Source: Luzula sylvatica
Taxonomy: Eukaryota > Streptophyta > Magnoliopsida > Poales > Juncaceae
NCBI GenBank assembly: GCA_946800325.1
Contig: OX326958.1
Coordinates: 63,778,366-63,842,365, forward strand
Direction: 5' to 3'
DNA length: 64,000 nt
Shown here: positions 34,032 to 47,052 of the stretch, one piece after another
Layout of the letters: every line of letters starts with the position of its first letter
Numbering within the stretch: the first letter of the stretch is position 1
Translations under genes and position numbers: made by a program
The notes under the pieces: generated by a model
Database searches by the model: none
What the model was told of the DNA's origin: nothing
The model's input: only the letters and a program-made list of their open reading frames with translations

Positions 34032-37000
34032 CTAGGATTCAGTTATGAACCCTAATTCCTCTAAACTTGTCTCACCACCATCTAAGATCATATTCACTTC
34101 TAATTCTTCAGGGTTTCGATCAATTGAAGGTTCTTCTTCATCAATTAAGCTCGCCAGATTCTGTACTGCTCTTGCCATGGTAAACTCACTCTCAATTGTT
34201 TGATTAATTCGATACGTTCTATCTTCCCTCCGTTCTTCTTCATTGATATCCTGATTAAACCACCATAGACCTCCTAAAGCTCCACCTTGCTCCACTTCTG
34301 TGTTCATATCTGCATAATCAAATTCATTAGTGTAGTAATTAGCTAAATTTAAAGTGTAATCATAAGAATTTCCTTCTGAATTTGTATCTGAATTTGTAGA
34401 ATTTTCATTTGAATTTAAAATTGGATCTGAATTTATTGAATTTGATGAATTAGATCTTCTGTTTCTATTATTAAATATTTCATTATAAACATATTTATAA
34501 TTATCGCCATTTTTTATTAATAAATTTAGTTTATATTCATAAATAATATGATCTATTAATTGCCATTCAGTTAATTTAACATTAGTGAATGATCTATTGC
34601 ATCTTTCAAGCCATATCTTATATAAAAATATGGAGATTAATATTTTATAATCATTTGATTCCTTTGTTTCTATTAATATGTCCAATGGATTTTTATAATT
34701 ATTCAATTGAACCCCTAAGATTCCATGTAATTTAATCCATATTGATTTTGTATAAACACACTGACATGTTAAATGTATAATATTTTCCTCAGATTTGAGA
34801 CACAAAACACATCTATTTGGAAGACTCCATCCTTTTTTCTTGAGGTTATCTAAGGTTAGTAATTTATTTAAATATATCAACCATAAAAATATTTTGATTT
34901 TTAATTCTATTTTAATTTTCCATATTAGATAATATTTAGATTTAATATAAACTCCATTAGCTAATATCTTATATGCATTTTTACAGGAAAATCTCCCATT
35001 ATCTTTCCAGGACCATTTAAAGACATCCATTTGAGAAGAATCTAGATTTAAGGAATTGCAAATCACTTCTAATTCATCATATTGCCTCTGAGCTACAAAG
35101 GATAAAGGTAAATTTAATCCTAAACTTGTGTAGAGATTATTTTCTTGCATAATTTTATAAAAATAATTTATTGTACCATACTTATTTTCTGAAAAAGAAT
35201 AAAGTTCTTTAAATTTAAATATAAGAGGTTTATCACACCATTTTGATTTCCAAAAACTTGCACTGGTACCATTCCCAATTATGACATTTAGACTTTGATT
35301 AAAAAAATCACAATTTTTAAGGACATCATTCCAAAAATATGAATTTTTTGAGTGATTTGATTGATCACTGTCATTATTTAGAGGGTTTTCCAATAAATTG
35401 AACCAATCTAACTTGCCTTCAGAATTAAAATATAACCAAAGCCATTTGGTCAATAATACTTTATTAAAAATTTCTAAATTTAAAACTCCTAAACCCCCTT
35501 TTTCTTTTGATTGACAAACAATATTCCAATCTACTAAATTGTATCCTGTTTTATTTTGCCCTTTCCATAAAAATTGTTTTCTAATTTTATCTATTTCATT
35601 TAAAACCCATTTTGGAAATTTGAAGACATTAAAGTAATAAATGGGCATGGATGTCAAAACTGAATTCATGAGAACAAGTCTTCCTGCTTTACTTAATAAG
35701 CTTCCTTTCCAACCATTTAACTTATTAGTAATTTTTTCAATAATTTTAAAGTAATCATTTTTCGAAGGCCTTTTATAGTGAAGTGGCAAACCTAAATAAG
35801 TAATTGGGAAATTTCCATTATTACATTCTAATTCTGTTGAAATGAGATTTAATAAATCATTATTTACATTCATCCCAATTATTTCAGATTTATTATAATT
35901 CATTTTTAAACCTGACTCTTGTCCAAATAAATTTAATATAAATTTTAATCTTTTAATATTATTTAAAGTAGGTTTAATAAATAAAATTGAATCATCTGCA
36001 AAAAATAAGCTAGTATATATGTTTTGAATTGGTTTTGAAATAAAAAAATTTCCACTTAATTTTTCCAATAGGACAGATAATACATCCATAATTAATAAAA
36101 ATAAATGTGTAGAAGTAGGATCACCTTGTTTTAATCCTCTATTTAAGTGTATATGTTTACCAGGAATTCCATTTAAAATTATTCGTGTTGTTCCTGGTAA
36201 AACTGATTTTTTAATCCAACTTATAAAGTTTTTTTCAAATCCTCTCACTTCCATAACATTAATTAAAAAATCCCATGATATACTATCAAAGGCCTTATGA
36301 ATATCCAATTTTAGAACAATTAAAGGTATTTTTTTCCTATTTGCTAAGCACATAATTTCTCTAGCATAAACATAGTTTTCTGCTATATTCCTACCCTTTA
36401 GAAACCCTAATTGGTTTTTTGAAATCATTTTATTTATATCAATGTTGATTCTGTTTGATAAAATTTTGGAAAAAAGCCTTTGAATACTTGAAATCAAACT
36501 AATTGGCCTAAAATCCTTAGGTTCAATAGCATCTTCTTTTTTTGGTATTAATGCAATATATGAAGTGTTAAAATCTGATAAACCTTGGTGTGCATCTTTA
36601 TTAAATAACCCTAGGATTTCTTTATTTATTAAATTACAATTTTCTTTAAAAAATTCTCCTATTAGTCCATCAGGACCTGGACTCTTATTATTTTTCCACT
36701 CCTTAATTGCTTGATTAAGTTCTGATAAGCTAAAAGGGTTTTCAATCTTAGATAAATCTAATTTATTATTTTCATATAATTTATTTAAATTTATATTACC
36801 ATATTCTTTATTATTTAAATTTTTTTTACCCATTAAGTCCCAGTAAAAAGAGAAAATTAAGTTTGCTTTGTTTTCATGATCTTTAAATTCAATGCCATGT
36901 TTATTTCTGAGAATAGATATCAATGAGTTAGATTTTTTTATAGTTGCATGCAAATGAAAAAATTTAGTATTGGCATCTCCATTTTTAATCCAATTAAACT

Positions 37001-38022
37001 TGGATCTTTGTTTTCAATATATTTTATTGAGTGATAAAATAACTTCTAATCTTAATTTAGATTGTAGTTTAATCCATTTTTCAATTTGAGTTAATGATCT
37101 AAAGTCTTCAATCTTATCTGCCCAATTTAAGATCTTTTTGCAATTGTCCATATAAATATTATATTTAATATTCATTTTTTTATTAAGATCAATTAAATTC
37201 TGACTTAATTTATTTATTTTTATAAAATATTCATTCATTGTGTTACTTATATTATTTTCAAAATGTGATTTAATTAATACTTTAAACTCTTCTATGTGCA
37301 ACCATTTACTTTCAAATCTAAAACCATTAAATATTGGAAATTTTGTACGTGCTTCATATAGGATAGGTATGTGATCTGAACAAAGATTTGTTTTTGGTAA
37401 TAATTGTGCATTTGGATAATTGGCTAACCAATCTTTATTTATAATAATTCTATCTAATTTGGCTTTAGCCACTGAATTTTGCCAAGTAAAATTTCTTCCC
37501 TTTAATGGTATATCAATAAGTTGTAAATTATTTATGAAATTTCTAAATTCAAGAGTAGATTGAATATATTTATTTTTACCACTTTTTTCATGTGAATATA
37601 ATACTAAATTAAAATTACCCATAAGCATCCATGGAAGATCATTATTATTGCCTATAAAATTAAGTTCACTAATAAATTCTGATTTATATATTCCCTTAAC
37701 TGGCCCATAAATACCAGTAATTAGAAATTTTTGATTATCCCATTTATTTTGTAAAATTATAGAAATAGAATATTTTAATTTGTTTGAGGATATATATGTA
37801 AATAACTTTTCGTTCCATGATATTAATATACCTCCAGAAGCTCCAACTGAACTTAAAAAATCAAAACCACTAAGCTTTTTACCACAACATTCATTATTTA
37901 TGATTTTATCTATTATTTCCATTTTAGTTTCTTGTAAACAACATATATAAATATTGTCATCATTTATGTTTTTATTAACTAATAATTTTTTTTCTGTTGC
38001 ATTTAAACCTCTAACATTCCAT
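34032..38022 (-). pseudogene. LINE ORF2: endonuclease and reverse transcriptase, one internal stop
   Basis: Endonuclease part from about 38022 (IISWNVRGLN, CCLQETK, ASGGILISWN, DRIIINKDW, CSDHIPIL) to TGA at 37014-37016. The same frame then continues KQRSKFNWIKNGDANTKFFH into the reverse transcriptase: LKLDIHKAFDSISWDFL, GLKQGDPTSTHLFLL, active site FFADD, and later a zf-RVT-like segment (NRCVLCLKSEENIIHLTCQC). It ends at 34032 with an acidic, Ser/Asn-rich C-terminal tail. One point mutation separates the two halves, so inactivation looks recent. No ATG precedes the endonuclease in frame; an upstream TAA precedes KIISWN. Confidence 0.88.
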
Positions 38023-38088
38023 GATATAATTTTTTATTTTTTGTATAACATTTATAGATCTATATTCTCCACTTAAAATGAACAAGTA

Positions 38089-39005
38089 CTAGGTACTTTG
38101 TTCATCTACTAAATTTATAATTGTATCTTTAATTTCATCATTAATGTCAATTCCAGTGGAAGATAATATATCTTCAATTTCATTTTTATCTAAAATTTCC
38201 ATTTTCCCTTCTAGATTTAATGATTTGATTTCTATATTATGTTGCTTATTATATTTATTTCTTTTAGATCTATCCTTTTGAATTTCTTTAAATTTAACAA
38301 GTTGTGCTTTTTCAATAGGGGATTGATAATGATTTACTTGTTTATTTAATAATCTAGAGCTTCTTCTTTGTTCATCAATTTTAATTATTTTAGATTTATT
38401 CTTAATTTTAATTTCTGATAATTTGTGATTAGGTTGAGTTGAGGTGCTTTCTACTAATTCTAAAGAAGAAGTTTTATCTCCACTGGTATTTTGTGTTGTG
38501 TTTGAAAATTCATTTTGTAAATTTCCAGTAATTTTAAGAAAATAATCACTTATCTTTTTTTGCTTTTTTTCAGATGATTTTGTCTTATTTACCACTGATA
38601 AAGGCCAATTTTCTGGTATACATTGTAAGCTATTATTTTCTGAATTCTTTATAATTATATTACCTTGATTTATTAAGAAATTTTGACCATTTGTGATATT
38701 AGTTCCATATCATTATCATGTAAGATTGAAGATAGGTTTATATCATCTAGTTCATCATCTAGTTCATATGCTTCAATAATATTGTTTGAGGTTATTATTT
38801 TATTAAATTCATTTTCTTTTGTTATTGATTTTTGACCCAGTATCGAATCAATAAAATTTGGTAATAAATTTTGTTTATCATAAATGATTAGTTGTTTTGA
38901 TTCCATCATTTGATCAATTACTGGTTCTGTTTGTAAATTATTTCCAACTGGTTTTTTGTTCAATTTTTCACTATCTTGGTGACTATTATTTATACTATTT
39001 GACAA
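38089..39005 (-). pseudogene. LINE ORF1 C-terminal remnants in two frames
   Basis: Two further minus-strand frames (39005-38673 and 38595-38089) of Asn/Lys/Ser-rich sequence lie between ORF1 and ORF2. They most likely are the C-terminal part of ORF1 broken by frameshifts. Not independent genes. Confidence 0.55.
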
Positions 39006-39010
39006 AATGT

Positions 39011-39823
39011 CTATTTTACCCTTGACTCTCCAATAAGAAATAATTTTCTTCTTTTTTTGCCAGATTTTAACAATTTTCTTTTTATTATTTTGAAAAACAT
39101 TTTTTTTCCCTTATCAATTTTAAAATCGATTTCTTTGTTTTCTGTTTGCATTCCTTTTTCCCTTAAATTTATTTCATTTTTACTCATTTGAGAGGAACTT
39201 GCAATACTAATTATTTCCTTAACAGGTAGTATAGCAATGAAATCTTTATCAATTAATTTAATTGAATTAGGAATTTTGATATTTTCTTTGCAGTTTATTA
39301 GCAATTTAATGTTTGATATTATTTTTGTAGGAATGTAGGTACCAACTGATATTAAATTACCAAGGGATTCAGTAATTTTTGAAAGCGAGATAGGGTTGCA
39401 ATAAATATCAGGTAGTTTTTCTATTTGTATTTCTTTTGTCAGAATTTTGAAATTTTTTTCTTTGAAATTTGTTGATAGATTTACTATTAATTGATTATTT
39501 TCTATTTCAGGATTCAAAATTTGCTTCCCTTTTTGGTTGTATGAGAGATTCTGTTTATCAAAAGGTATGTTATTTCCAATTTTATTCATTTTAGTATAGC
39601 AAAAATTTTCAACATGACCTAATTTATGACATTTATAACATCGAATTGGTTCCCTACATTCATATCTTGTATGTGTAGTTGATAAACATCGAAAACATTT
39701 TTTTTGGTTGAGCTTTATATTATTTTGTTTATTGTGTGGTTTAACATTCTTATGGTTATTAACTAATGTCCATTGATTTGTATTTTGTTTTAGGGTTTGA
39801 GCATACGTAGGTTTTGAATTCAT
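39011..39823 (-). CDS. LINE ORF1 N-terminal part, zinc-knuckle RNA-binding protein
   Basis: 270 residues starting MNSKPTYAQTLKQ. Two CCHC-type knuckles lie in tandem (CFRCLSTTHTRYEC and CYKCHKLGHVENFC), typical of the nucleic-acid chaperone ORF1 of plant L1 elements. The region is Lys/Asn-rich. A basic C-terminus ends at a stop that may be a frameshift product, since ORF1-like sequence appears to continue in other frames downstream. Confidence 0.82.
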   Translation of the reverse strand: MNSKPTYAQTLKQNTNQWTLVNNHKNVKPHNKQNNIKLNQKKCFRCLSTTHTRYECREPIRCYKCHKLGHVENFCYTKMNKIGNNIPFDKQNLSYNQKGKQILNPEIENNQLIVNLSTNFKEKNFKILTKEIQIEKLPDIYCNPISLSKITESLGNLISVGTYIPTKIISNIKLLINCKENIKIPNSIKLIDKDFIAILPVKEIISIASSSQMSKNEINLREKGMQTENKEIDFKIDKGKKMFFKIIKRKLLKSGKKRRKLFLIGESRVK

Positions 39824-40499
39824 GATGAAAAGTAATTGAGAGGGAAAAAAGACTTAGCCGTTTGGAGAGATCTTCAAAATCTTCAAGATTCCTATTCCAG
39901 CTTGCAATGAAGAACTTGATCACCTTGGACTGGAGAGAATCGCACTGAAGATCTTGTATTGGTTGGTCTTTGCAGGTTGAACTGGAGTTAAGGTGTAGGA
40001 ACTGGAGAGGTGAAGGAACTGGAGAGGTTAAATCTGAACTAGAGAACTGGAGAGATTGTAAACTTGGACTTGAAGAAGCTTGAAGAGTTGAACCAGAAGC
40101 TCAAGGTTGAAGATGGACAATCTAGGAGTGATCTTGACTTGTTTTGTTCTGAGGGTTTTCCATTTTATTTGGTTTGGATCAGTTGTGTTTAAGATCCCTC
40201 CATATTTTTCTCAGTTTTGTTGTATAATTGGACTGAACGTTGATGTTTTGAACCGCCTGAGCTATGGATGGATTGTTTATTAACTCTCAACTGAACCGCC
40301 TGAGCTAAACTCTTGCCGGTTTAAGAGTTTCTTGAGTTTCCTTCACAATCTTCTTGAATCAAGAATCACTCCAAGAATCACTCCAAGAATCACTCCAAGA
40401 ATCCCTCCATCTGAAAATCAAACAGAATCACTCCAAGAATCCCTCCAAGAATCAAAATCCAATCTAATCTAAAAGTATAACAAAACACCGAAAAAAGCC

Positions 40500-41222
40500 A
40501 TGCCTGAGGGGAATTTCTCAGAAGTAGCAAGCAATATAATGCCGGTCTTTGTTGCAATGCTTATGTATATACTCCAATTCCTGCTGATCGTGCCATTCGC
40601 AAAAGCAGATCAGCCCATCATTGCAAAGAAGGGATGCAATGATACGTGCGGTGGAGTTTCAATCCCTTACCCCTTCGGAATGGGCTCGAATTGCTCCCTG
40701 AAAGGCTTCGAACTCTCCTGCGACATGGTCAATGGCAGATACATGCCTTTCTTGGGAACATATGCGGTCTTGAACATATCTCTCTCCTCAGGTCAAATGC
40801 GTGCGAACAACAATGTATCTTCAATATGCCGCGACGATGGCATATCTCTCAATCGCGCTTATGACCTGCCGCCTAGATCATCATTTCGGTTCAATAATGA
40901 GAAAAACAAGTTCATAGTCATTGGATGTAACATAACTGCCAATATCAACCTTCACACCGAAGATGATGGGTATAGTTTAGTGGGGTGTGGCCCGGGGTGC
41001 CCTAGTCCCGACGCCGACAGGTTATCTAACGGATCATGTTCTGGAGTAGGTTGCTGTCAAACACCCATCCCTGATGCAACGAACCACTATGGTGTTGAAT
41101 TATACAAATTGGGCAATTTCACCACTATTCATTGTGGGTATGCTGTGCTGATGGAGTACGCTGAATTCGAGTTCGACACACGTTATATCAAAGACTCTCT
41201 TTCAAATAATAATTGTAATTAG
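40500..41222 (+). pseudogene. WAK-like first exon, truncated by a deletion (unit D)
   Basis: Starts MPEGNFSEVASNIM with a hydrophobic signal segment (VAMLMYILQFLLIVPFA), then a galacturonan-binding domain nearly identical to unit A up to FEFDTRYI at 41190. After that the frame runs into foreign DNA (KDSLSNNNCN) and stops at 41222. The last part of the domain, the EGF exon and the membrane exon are missing. The 240-residue ORF could in principle yield a secreted, membrane-free ligand-binding fragment, but nothing shows that it does. The LINE lies immediately upstream, so the promoter is probably displaced. Confidence 0.85.
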
Positions 41223-42240
41223 TGGTATTTTGTGTCTAGTTCGTACATGATCAAGGTGTTAACTCTGATCCAGCTTATCATGATAAATTATTTTGGGTCT
41301 AATTCCCGATTGACGCATCTAATTTGTTGTTCTTTTTGTCTAATTAGATAGCTAAGAATATTTATTCTGATATGTTTAGGTCGATGTACATTTATTATAA
41401 AAATTGAATTATTATAATAAAAATTGAATTATAAAAAATTGAATTATTATATTTTTTAAATTTTTATTATAAATTATTGCCGATTTAAGTAACCGTTTTT
41501 TAACCTTTTTTTTATGTATATTTAAATTGAATTATAAAAATTGAATTATTATATTTTTGTTTGTTTTATTTTTAAATTTTTATTATAATTGCAATAAAAT
41601 ATTGCCGATTTAAGTAACCGTTTTTTAACCTTTTTTTTTACCGTTTTACGACCGTTTTACAGTAAAACATTAAAACGGTGACCGACCGTACCGTACCGTT
41701 TTCCGTCATTTGCAACATTGTCTTCAAGTATCTAATCGTAGTCACATAAAATATAAATTTTTTTTATTTATGTTTAAGATGTTTTAAGTTTATTTAATAA
41801 AGTTATTGATATTTGAATACATAATATTTAATATTTATGAAATTGTGATGAAAATAGTCATACTTCTCTTTTGCGAATTCGGATTGGCGATATCCACTAT
41901 ACCCAACACGTTGCCGCCCGTCTCGATGTCCATACCTTCTTATTGCCTGCCTTTATCCTCCTAATTGCGACTCGGATGTTTCTTGAGCGCCTTGTTCTTA
42001 ATGTTGGTCGCTGTCGTTGTTTTTTCAAAATAAATACTTTGTTACAAATGTTACCTCAACAACTCATGCATCATGGTCGCCGTCATTGCTTTTCCAAAAC
42101 TTAAGATACCAAATTAATGATGAATATAAATATCATTAAAAATCACAAATCTCAAAGAAAATTGAATGGTCAAAATATCCTATAAATACCAAACTTAAGA
42201 TACTTAATTAAGTATCTTATTTTTTTCGATCTTAACTATC

Positions 42241-42242
<2 letters not shown>

Positions 42243-42324
<82 letters not shown>
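42243..42324. repeat. (TA)n microsatellite, expanded copy
   Basis: About 80 bp of pure TA, against about 46 bp at the paralogous site 7084-7131. Confidence 0.9.
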
Positions 42325-42326
<2 letters not shown>

Positions 42327-43082
42327 CTAGTCTACAAATAGTAGCTATTTTTGGTTTCTCATATGGTGCTAATGAGACTTTAATCCATGACCAATGACAT
42401 TTTGTATGATACACATTCTGCACCAAAATCCCGTATTCAACCCGCACCTCAAAATATTATTCTTATTTTGACCATTATTGACATTAATTAATACCTTCCA
42501 TTTGAAGGGTTGGGAGTTGCTTGGGGAATAATTACTGCGAGGTGCAACACATTACCGGACATTTTGTGCTATGCATTCATCCATCATGAGTTATGGGACC
42601 ATTAACCCTTATACACCGTGTTGTATATTTGCAATGAGAATTTCATTATATTAGGTATGAGAATTTCATTTTTTATGGACTCTCGGTCCAAATCTAGATC
42701 GCCTATTTATTTAGACCGCCCTCATCGAGATCATGATCATTGGAAAATAAACTAAATAGTTTAAGATGGATACATTAACATAACATCAACGTTGCCAACA
42801 TAAAAAATAAAAAAACAATCTATGGTAAGATCAAAGCGGATTCTGTTTCTAGGGTTAATATGAAAAATACCGTTGTAGTGAAATGAATTTATGTAGTAGT
42901 TTATCTTCTTATATTTTATTTTTGATTTGAGTTATCATATTTAATTTTCGATTTTATTTTTTCATAACTAAATAGTTTAAGATGCATACATGCACATACA
43001 AATGTACTTACCGACAACCAAGAGCTTCACGGTTAACCCTACCCCCGCGTACCGCGTACCGGAAGATACGACGTACCACGGA

Positions 43083-43749
43083 TAGGGCTGCAACTTTAAC
43101 TCGTGGCTCGTGGCTCGCTCGAGCTCGACTCGATAATAGTTCGATAATAGCTCGCTCGATATTAACTCGAAATTAAACAAGCCGAGCCGAGCTAGCTCGA
43201 ACGCTTATTGAGCCGAGCTTGAGCCAGACTCAGCTCGCTCGTATTAAGCTCGAAAAGAATTTGAGCTCGAGTTAAAATATTAAATATTTTTATCATAATT
43301 AATTCATATTATATATATTATTATAATTAAAAAAATTATAAAGAAAAACTTTATCTCCATAATAATTTCAAGTCTGTTTACAACTTAGGTACTAAAAAAA
43401 ATATTAACTAAGGGAGACAAATTAATAATACCACGTCCAAATCCTATTTTTTTATGTTTTGTGTTGTATGTTTGATTTATTATTATTATGTTTTAAGATA
43501 GTTTGGTATTTAGAGTATTTTTTGTTTATTCCGTAATTATTATAATTTTTTAAATTAAAATTCAAGTTGTTTTTTTAATTGAGCTACTGTTGAGCCGAGC
43601 CGAGCTAGCTCGAATTAAAACGAGCCGAGCTTGAGCTTGCTTTTTTAGCTCGAACCATAATTCTTAACGAGCCGAGCCAGCTCGAGTAAGTTCCGAGCCG
43701 AGCTTGAGCTTGGCACAGCTCGCTCGAGCTCGGCTCGTTTGCAGCCCTA
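43083..43749. mobile_element. hAT-like element absent from the paralogous site, 667 bp
   Basis: Ends TAGGGCTGCAA and TTGCAGCCCTA (perfect 11-bp inverted repeats), flanked by the exact 8-bp duplication ACCACGGA (43075-43082 and 43750-43757). Copy 1 near 7880-7895 shows the uninterrupted site. Both subterminal parts are dense in GAGCCGAGCT/GCTCGA motifs. No transposase. Confidence 0.95.
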
Positions 43750-44260
43750 ACCACGGACCCGTATCGCATTGGACGTTCCGCGTTCCAGGCTACTATGGTC
43801 TTGACATAAAAAAAAATTTCTATCCCTGCTTAATTCGCAATTTTATTATGAAAAAATATACTTGTCCTCTAAATTTCTCAGTCAGTGTATTAACAATTAG
43901 TGGTAAATAATAAAAATAATAACATGTGCAAAACTAAAAAAATATGTTTAAAAAATATAAAATAAAATAAAATAATGTGTTAAACCGGATCTATTTACTT
44001 ATATATCATATACTAGTGCTAACCGCTAACACATATTTATTTCACTCATATGTTAAATCAAAATCATTCACTTATTTACCACATACTATTTTAAAACAGA
44101 TTAAAAATATATACTCTAATATTTAACATATATAGTCGGAAAGAGAGAGGAGGAGGAGAGAGAATACCCTTATATGGCAGGAAAATCGTGATTTCAGTTC
44201 AAGGTTTATGGTGTATTAGTATTTGGGTTAGAATATATCTGGATTTGTTTTTCCAGTTTT

Positions 44261-45082
44261 TCTCAAATCGACCACAAGAATATTGTCAGGATTTTAGGTT
44301 GTTGCCTCGAAGTCGAAATACCTATCTTGGTCTACGAGTATATTCAAAATGGAACCCTTTTTGATCTTATTCATAAAAAGGGAGCCATGAGTTTTTTGTT
44401 AAGCACTCGCTTAAGGATTGCTTCAGAAGCAGCCGATGCACTTGCTTATTTGCATACATGGGCAAACCCTCCTATCGTTCACCGCGATGTAAAATCCTCG
44501 AACATTCTTCTGGATGAGAATTTTATGGCCAAAGTATCTGATTTCGGAGCCTCGATCTTGGCACCAACAGATGAAGACCAATTCGTCACAATGGTGCAAG
44601 GAACTCGTGGTTATTTGGATCCTGAATATTTACAGTATGGCCAATTAACAGTTAAAAGTGATGTTTATAGCTTCGGTGTGGTTCTTTTGGAGCTCCTTAT
44701 GGGTAAAAAAGCACTTTATTTTGATGGTCCCGAAGAAAACAGGAGCCTATCTTCAAGGTTTTTATCCCTAATGAAGGAGAATAAGCTTGAGGAAATTTTG
44801 GATTCTGAGATAATGAATGATGAGAATATGGACTTGATCAAAGAAGTTGCCAAGCTAGCAAAATCATGCCTACGTATGGAAGGAGAAAATAGGCCTGAAA
44901 TGAAGCAAGTAGCTGAGGAGCTTGATAGGGCGAGAAAATCCATGAAGCATCCATGGGGGGAAGAGAATCTTGAAGAGAGAAAGAGTTTGCTTGCAAGAGG
45001 TGAATTGTCAAAAAGCCATGAGATGGAAATGACTGGTCAATATAGCTTGGAGACCAGATCTATGTTGGGGTCTGGGAGATGA
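44261..45082 (+). pseudogene. WAK-like kinase fragment (unit D)
   Basis: 274 codons in frame from SQIDHKNIVRILGCC to RSMLGSGR and stop, nearly identical to B and free of its hAT insertion. It has HRDVKSSN, DFG and QGTRGYLDPEY but lacks the glycine loop, catalytic lysine and C-helix, so it cannot be an active kinase. The upstream join is at TTTC in copy-2 DNA. There is no ATG at its start. Confidence 0.88.
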
Positions 45083-45176
45083 TTTTTAGCTTATTAACTG
45101 GATTTAAATATCCATGTTTGGAATTTGTGTGTTTAAAAGAGCCATACGTGCTTTCTTCTTGTTGTGTACGTAAATT

Positions 45177-45438
45177 TATGAGGCCACATTCTCCAAAAAA
45201 TTGTCGATTTGGAGATTAGTGGTTAATGATGTTGTTAATTAGCTCAAATAAATATTATTAGTGATTAATTAGTATTGATTTAAAATATACGTGAATTAAC
45301 CATTAATAATTAATATTCATTAACTGTTAATTGAGTGAGATTAGATTAATTAAGTGGAGAATTAATTATTAATTGGGTGTGTGTACGGATCGAGGATGGA
45401 AAAGTGGATTGGAGGGGCACGCTATAATTTCCCTAAAT
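45177..45438. mobile_element. Small insertion in the 3' flank of unit D
   Basis: Compared with the flank of B, about 255 bp are inserted between two AAATTT copies near 45171 and 45436. No terminal inverted repeats seen; class unknown. The middle is rich in TTAATTA. Confidence 0.5.
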
Positions 45439-45498
45439 TTGTATAGCTTTGCGTGTATGATTGGCAAAGTCGATAACTTTTATTTACATGGTTTAAAT

Positions 45499-46770
45499 TT
45501 ACCCTCTTATTAATTTTTCAATACTCAGCATCTGAGTAGAGACACGTTCATGTCTATCTCACCGTCAAACCCTATTATATCCCAACCATTAGATCTCAAC
45601 CGTTCGTCTAGACCATACAATGTACATGTTGCTTCGTTTCTCTACCTCCTACCGCCTGTATCCTCTCTCTCTTTTCTCTTCCGCCTCCGCCCCCCTCTCT
45701 CGCACGCGCATGTGTGTGAGCAGCCTCTGCCTCCTCTCTCTTCTCTTCTACCCATCTCTCTCTCTGTGTTACGCCTCTATCCCCTTTATCTCGTGTCTGA
45801 GTGCTTCGCGGAGAAGACGTAGTACAATCGCTGTCTCCGTAGTTATGAAACGGTCGGGATGCTTTAATGAAGCCCAGATCCCAATGAAAAACTCAGCTTC
45901 GTTGTAGTCGCTTCATACCACTACACATAGAATACCATTGGAGCTTGCAAGGTTTGTTTACTTTTTATCTTTTCTATCTTTGCTTGAAATATTGGTATAT
46001 ATTCAACTTCTTTTCTCTCTCTTAATTTCGAATTTGATCCTTCATTTAGTTTAGAACACACAAACCTCAACTTTTTGGTCTATCCAGTGGGAGTTATTTT
46101 GATGCATACAAGGTGTTTGTTATAATGCCTCAACAAGATAATTTATTTGAGTAATCTAGTTTTGGTATCAATATTCAAATATCGTTATTTACTTAACTTA
46201 GGAGAAATAAATTTTTGTTGTTTTTGTTGTTTAAAACATTTTTCCTTAAAAGGGATCAACTTTTTCTGAAAAACTCAAATTTCGAAACTATTGAAGGCAT
46301 TGAAGACGAGACCTGAGGCGTCAAAATTTTTTGTTTTGAATGCCGAGATTGAATCTCAAAAGATCAAAAGTATGGTTAAATGTTAATTACCATAATAATA
46401 ATAATTGTCATTATTATATTGTTCTATTTTTTGTTTTTATTCAAGTTTTTGTTTGTTTTTAGGTCCATTATAAGGGTATATTTGATATTTTTGAGTTTTA
46501 GAGGTGTTAATTTGATAATTATATTTTCGAAAGGATAAAAAATGTTGTTATTATTAGTTTTAAATGGGTAAAATTGATACTTACAATTCTTGGGCAAATA
46601 AATCTGATATTTTCAAATTTTTAAAGGGTAAAGAAATGTTGATATTTTTATTTTCTAGAAGGGTATATTTGATATTGGTAACACATGTGTTTATGTTTTG
46701 AGTTTGTAGAAGGTAGATATTAAATTAATGATATAAAAATTCAAATTCTTTATATCTATATTTAATATAT
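45499..46770. other. 5' part of the large Helitron
   Basis: Contains a CT-rich leader-like region (45640-45830) with short ORFs in two frames that I cannot assign. It might be the captured 5' leader of the golgin gene. Nothing else supported. Confidence 0.35.
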
Positions 46771-46776
46771 TAGTAG

Positions 46777-47052
46777 ATTGGAGAACAAGTTTTCGACATA
46801 CAAAGCTCGACCACTTTTCAAAAGAAAGACGTTGATCTGGCAGCTGCGAAGAACACTGATTTCGTCAAAACTCACCAGGAATTGGTCGAAAGTAATTATT
46901 TAATCATATTTAAAATGGTACATTATATTATACTAATGTTGTTTATTTGTTAGGAAGCAGAGAGGGAGGTAGCAATGACCTTAGCAGAGAGAGAAGGCTT
47001 TCCAAAATTTACATGAAGTTTTATCCAAACACGATAAAGAAATTGAAGAAAG
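46777..47052 (+). pseudogene. Captured golgin exons (coiled-coil part)
   Basis: Two exon-like segments with splice sites, 46777-46891 (reads KKDVDLAAAKNTDFVKTHQE) and 46954-47052 (EAEREVAMTLAEREG), both hydrophilic with coiled-coil character. They precede the GRIP exon at 55180 in the same orientation. Further remnants follow near 51680-51775 (EREVAKSVEENKALL), 51848-51873 and 54814-54990. Assignment to the golgin rests on orientation and the GRIP exon; the individual coiled-coil exons are inference. Confidence 0.55.

Larger units (their letters stand above)
33500..40470 (-). mobile_element. L1-type LINE (non-LTR retrotransposon)
   Basis: Minus-strand element with the order ORF1 (CCHC zinc knuckles), ORF2 with endonuclease, reverse transcriptase and a zf-RVT-like Cys/His segment. 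The 5' leader runs towards the start of WAK unit D and includes tandem AATCACTCCAAG repeats (40363-40450). The 3' end is not precisely placed: a T-run near 33362 on the + strand is one candidate for the poly(A) tail, and no target duplication was identified. ORF1 is split over frames and ORF2 has one stop, so this copy is inactive. Confidence 0.85.
41191..44262. repeat. Segmental duplication, copy 2 (matches 6106-8401)
   Basis: Paralogue of 6106-8401. It starts at an ATCA microhomology join to WAK exon 1 and ends at a TTTC microhomology join to kinase sequence. It gained a 667-bp hAT element, a longer TA tract and short AT-rich duplications near 41390-41600. Confidence 0.9.

Noticed and set aside
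45550..45907. Ser/Leu/Pro-rich ORFs of 90-95 codons
   Set aside because: Two overlapping frames of a CT-rich leader-like region; composition reflects CTCTCT repeats.
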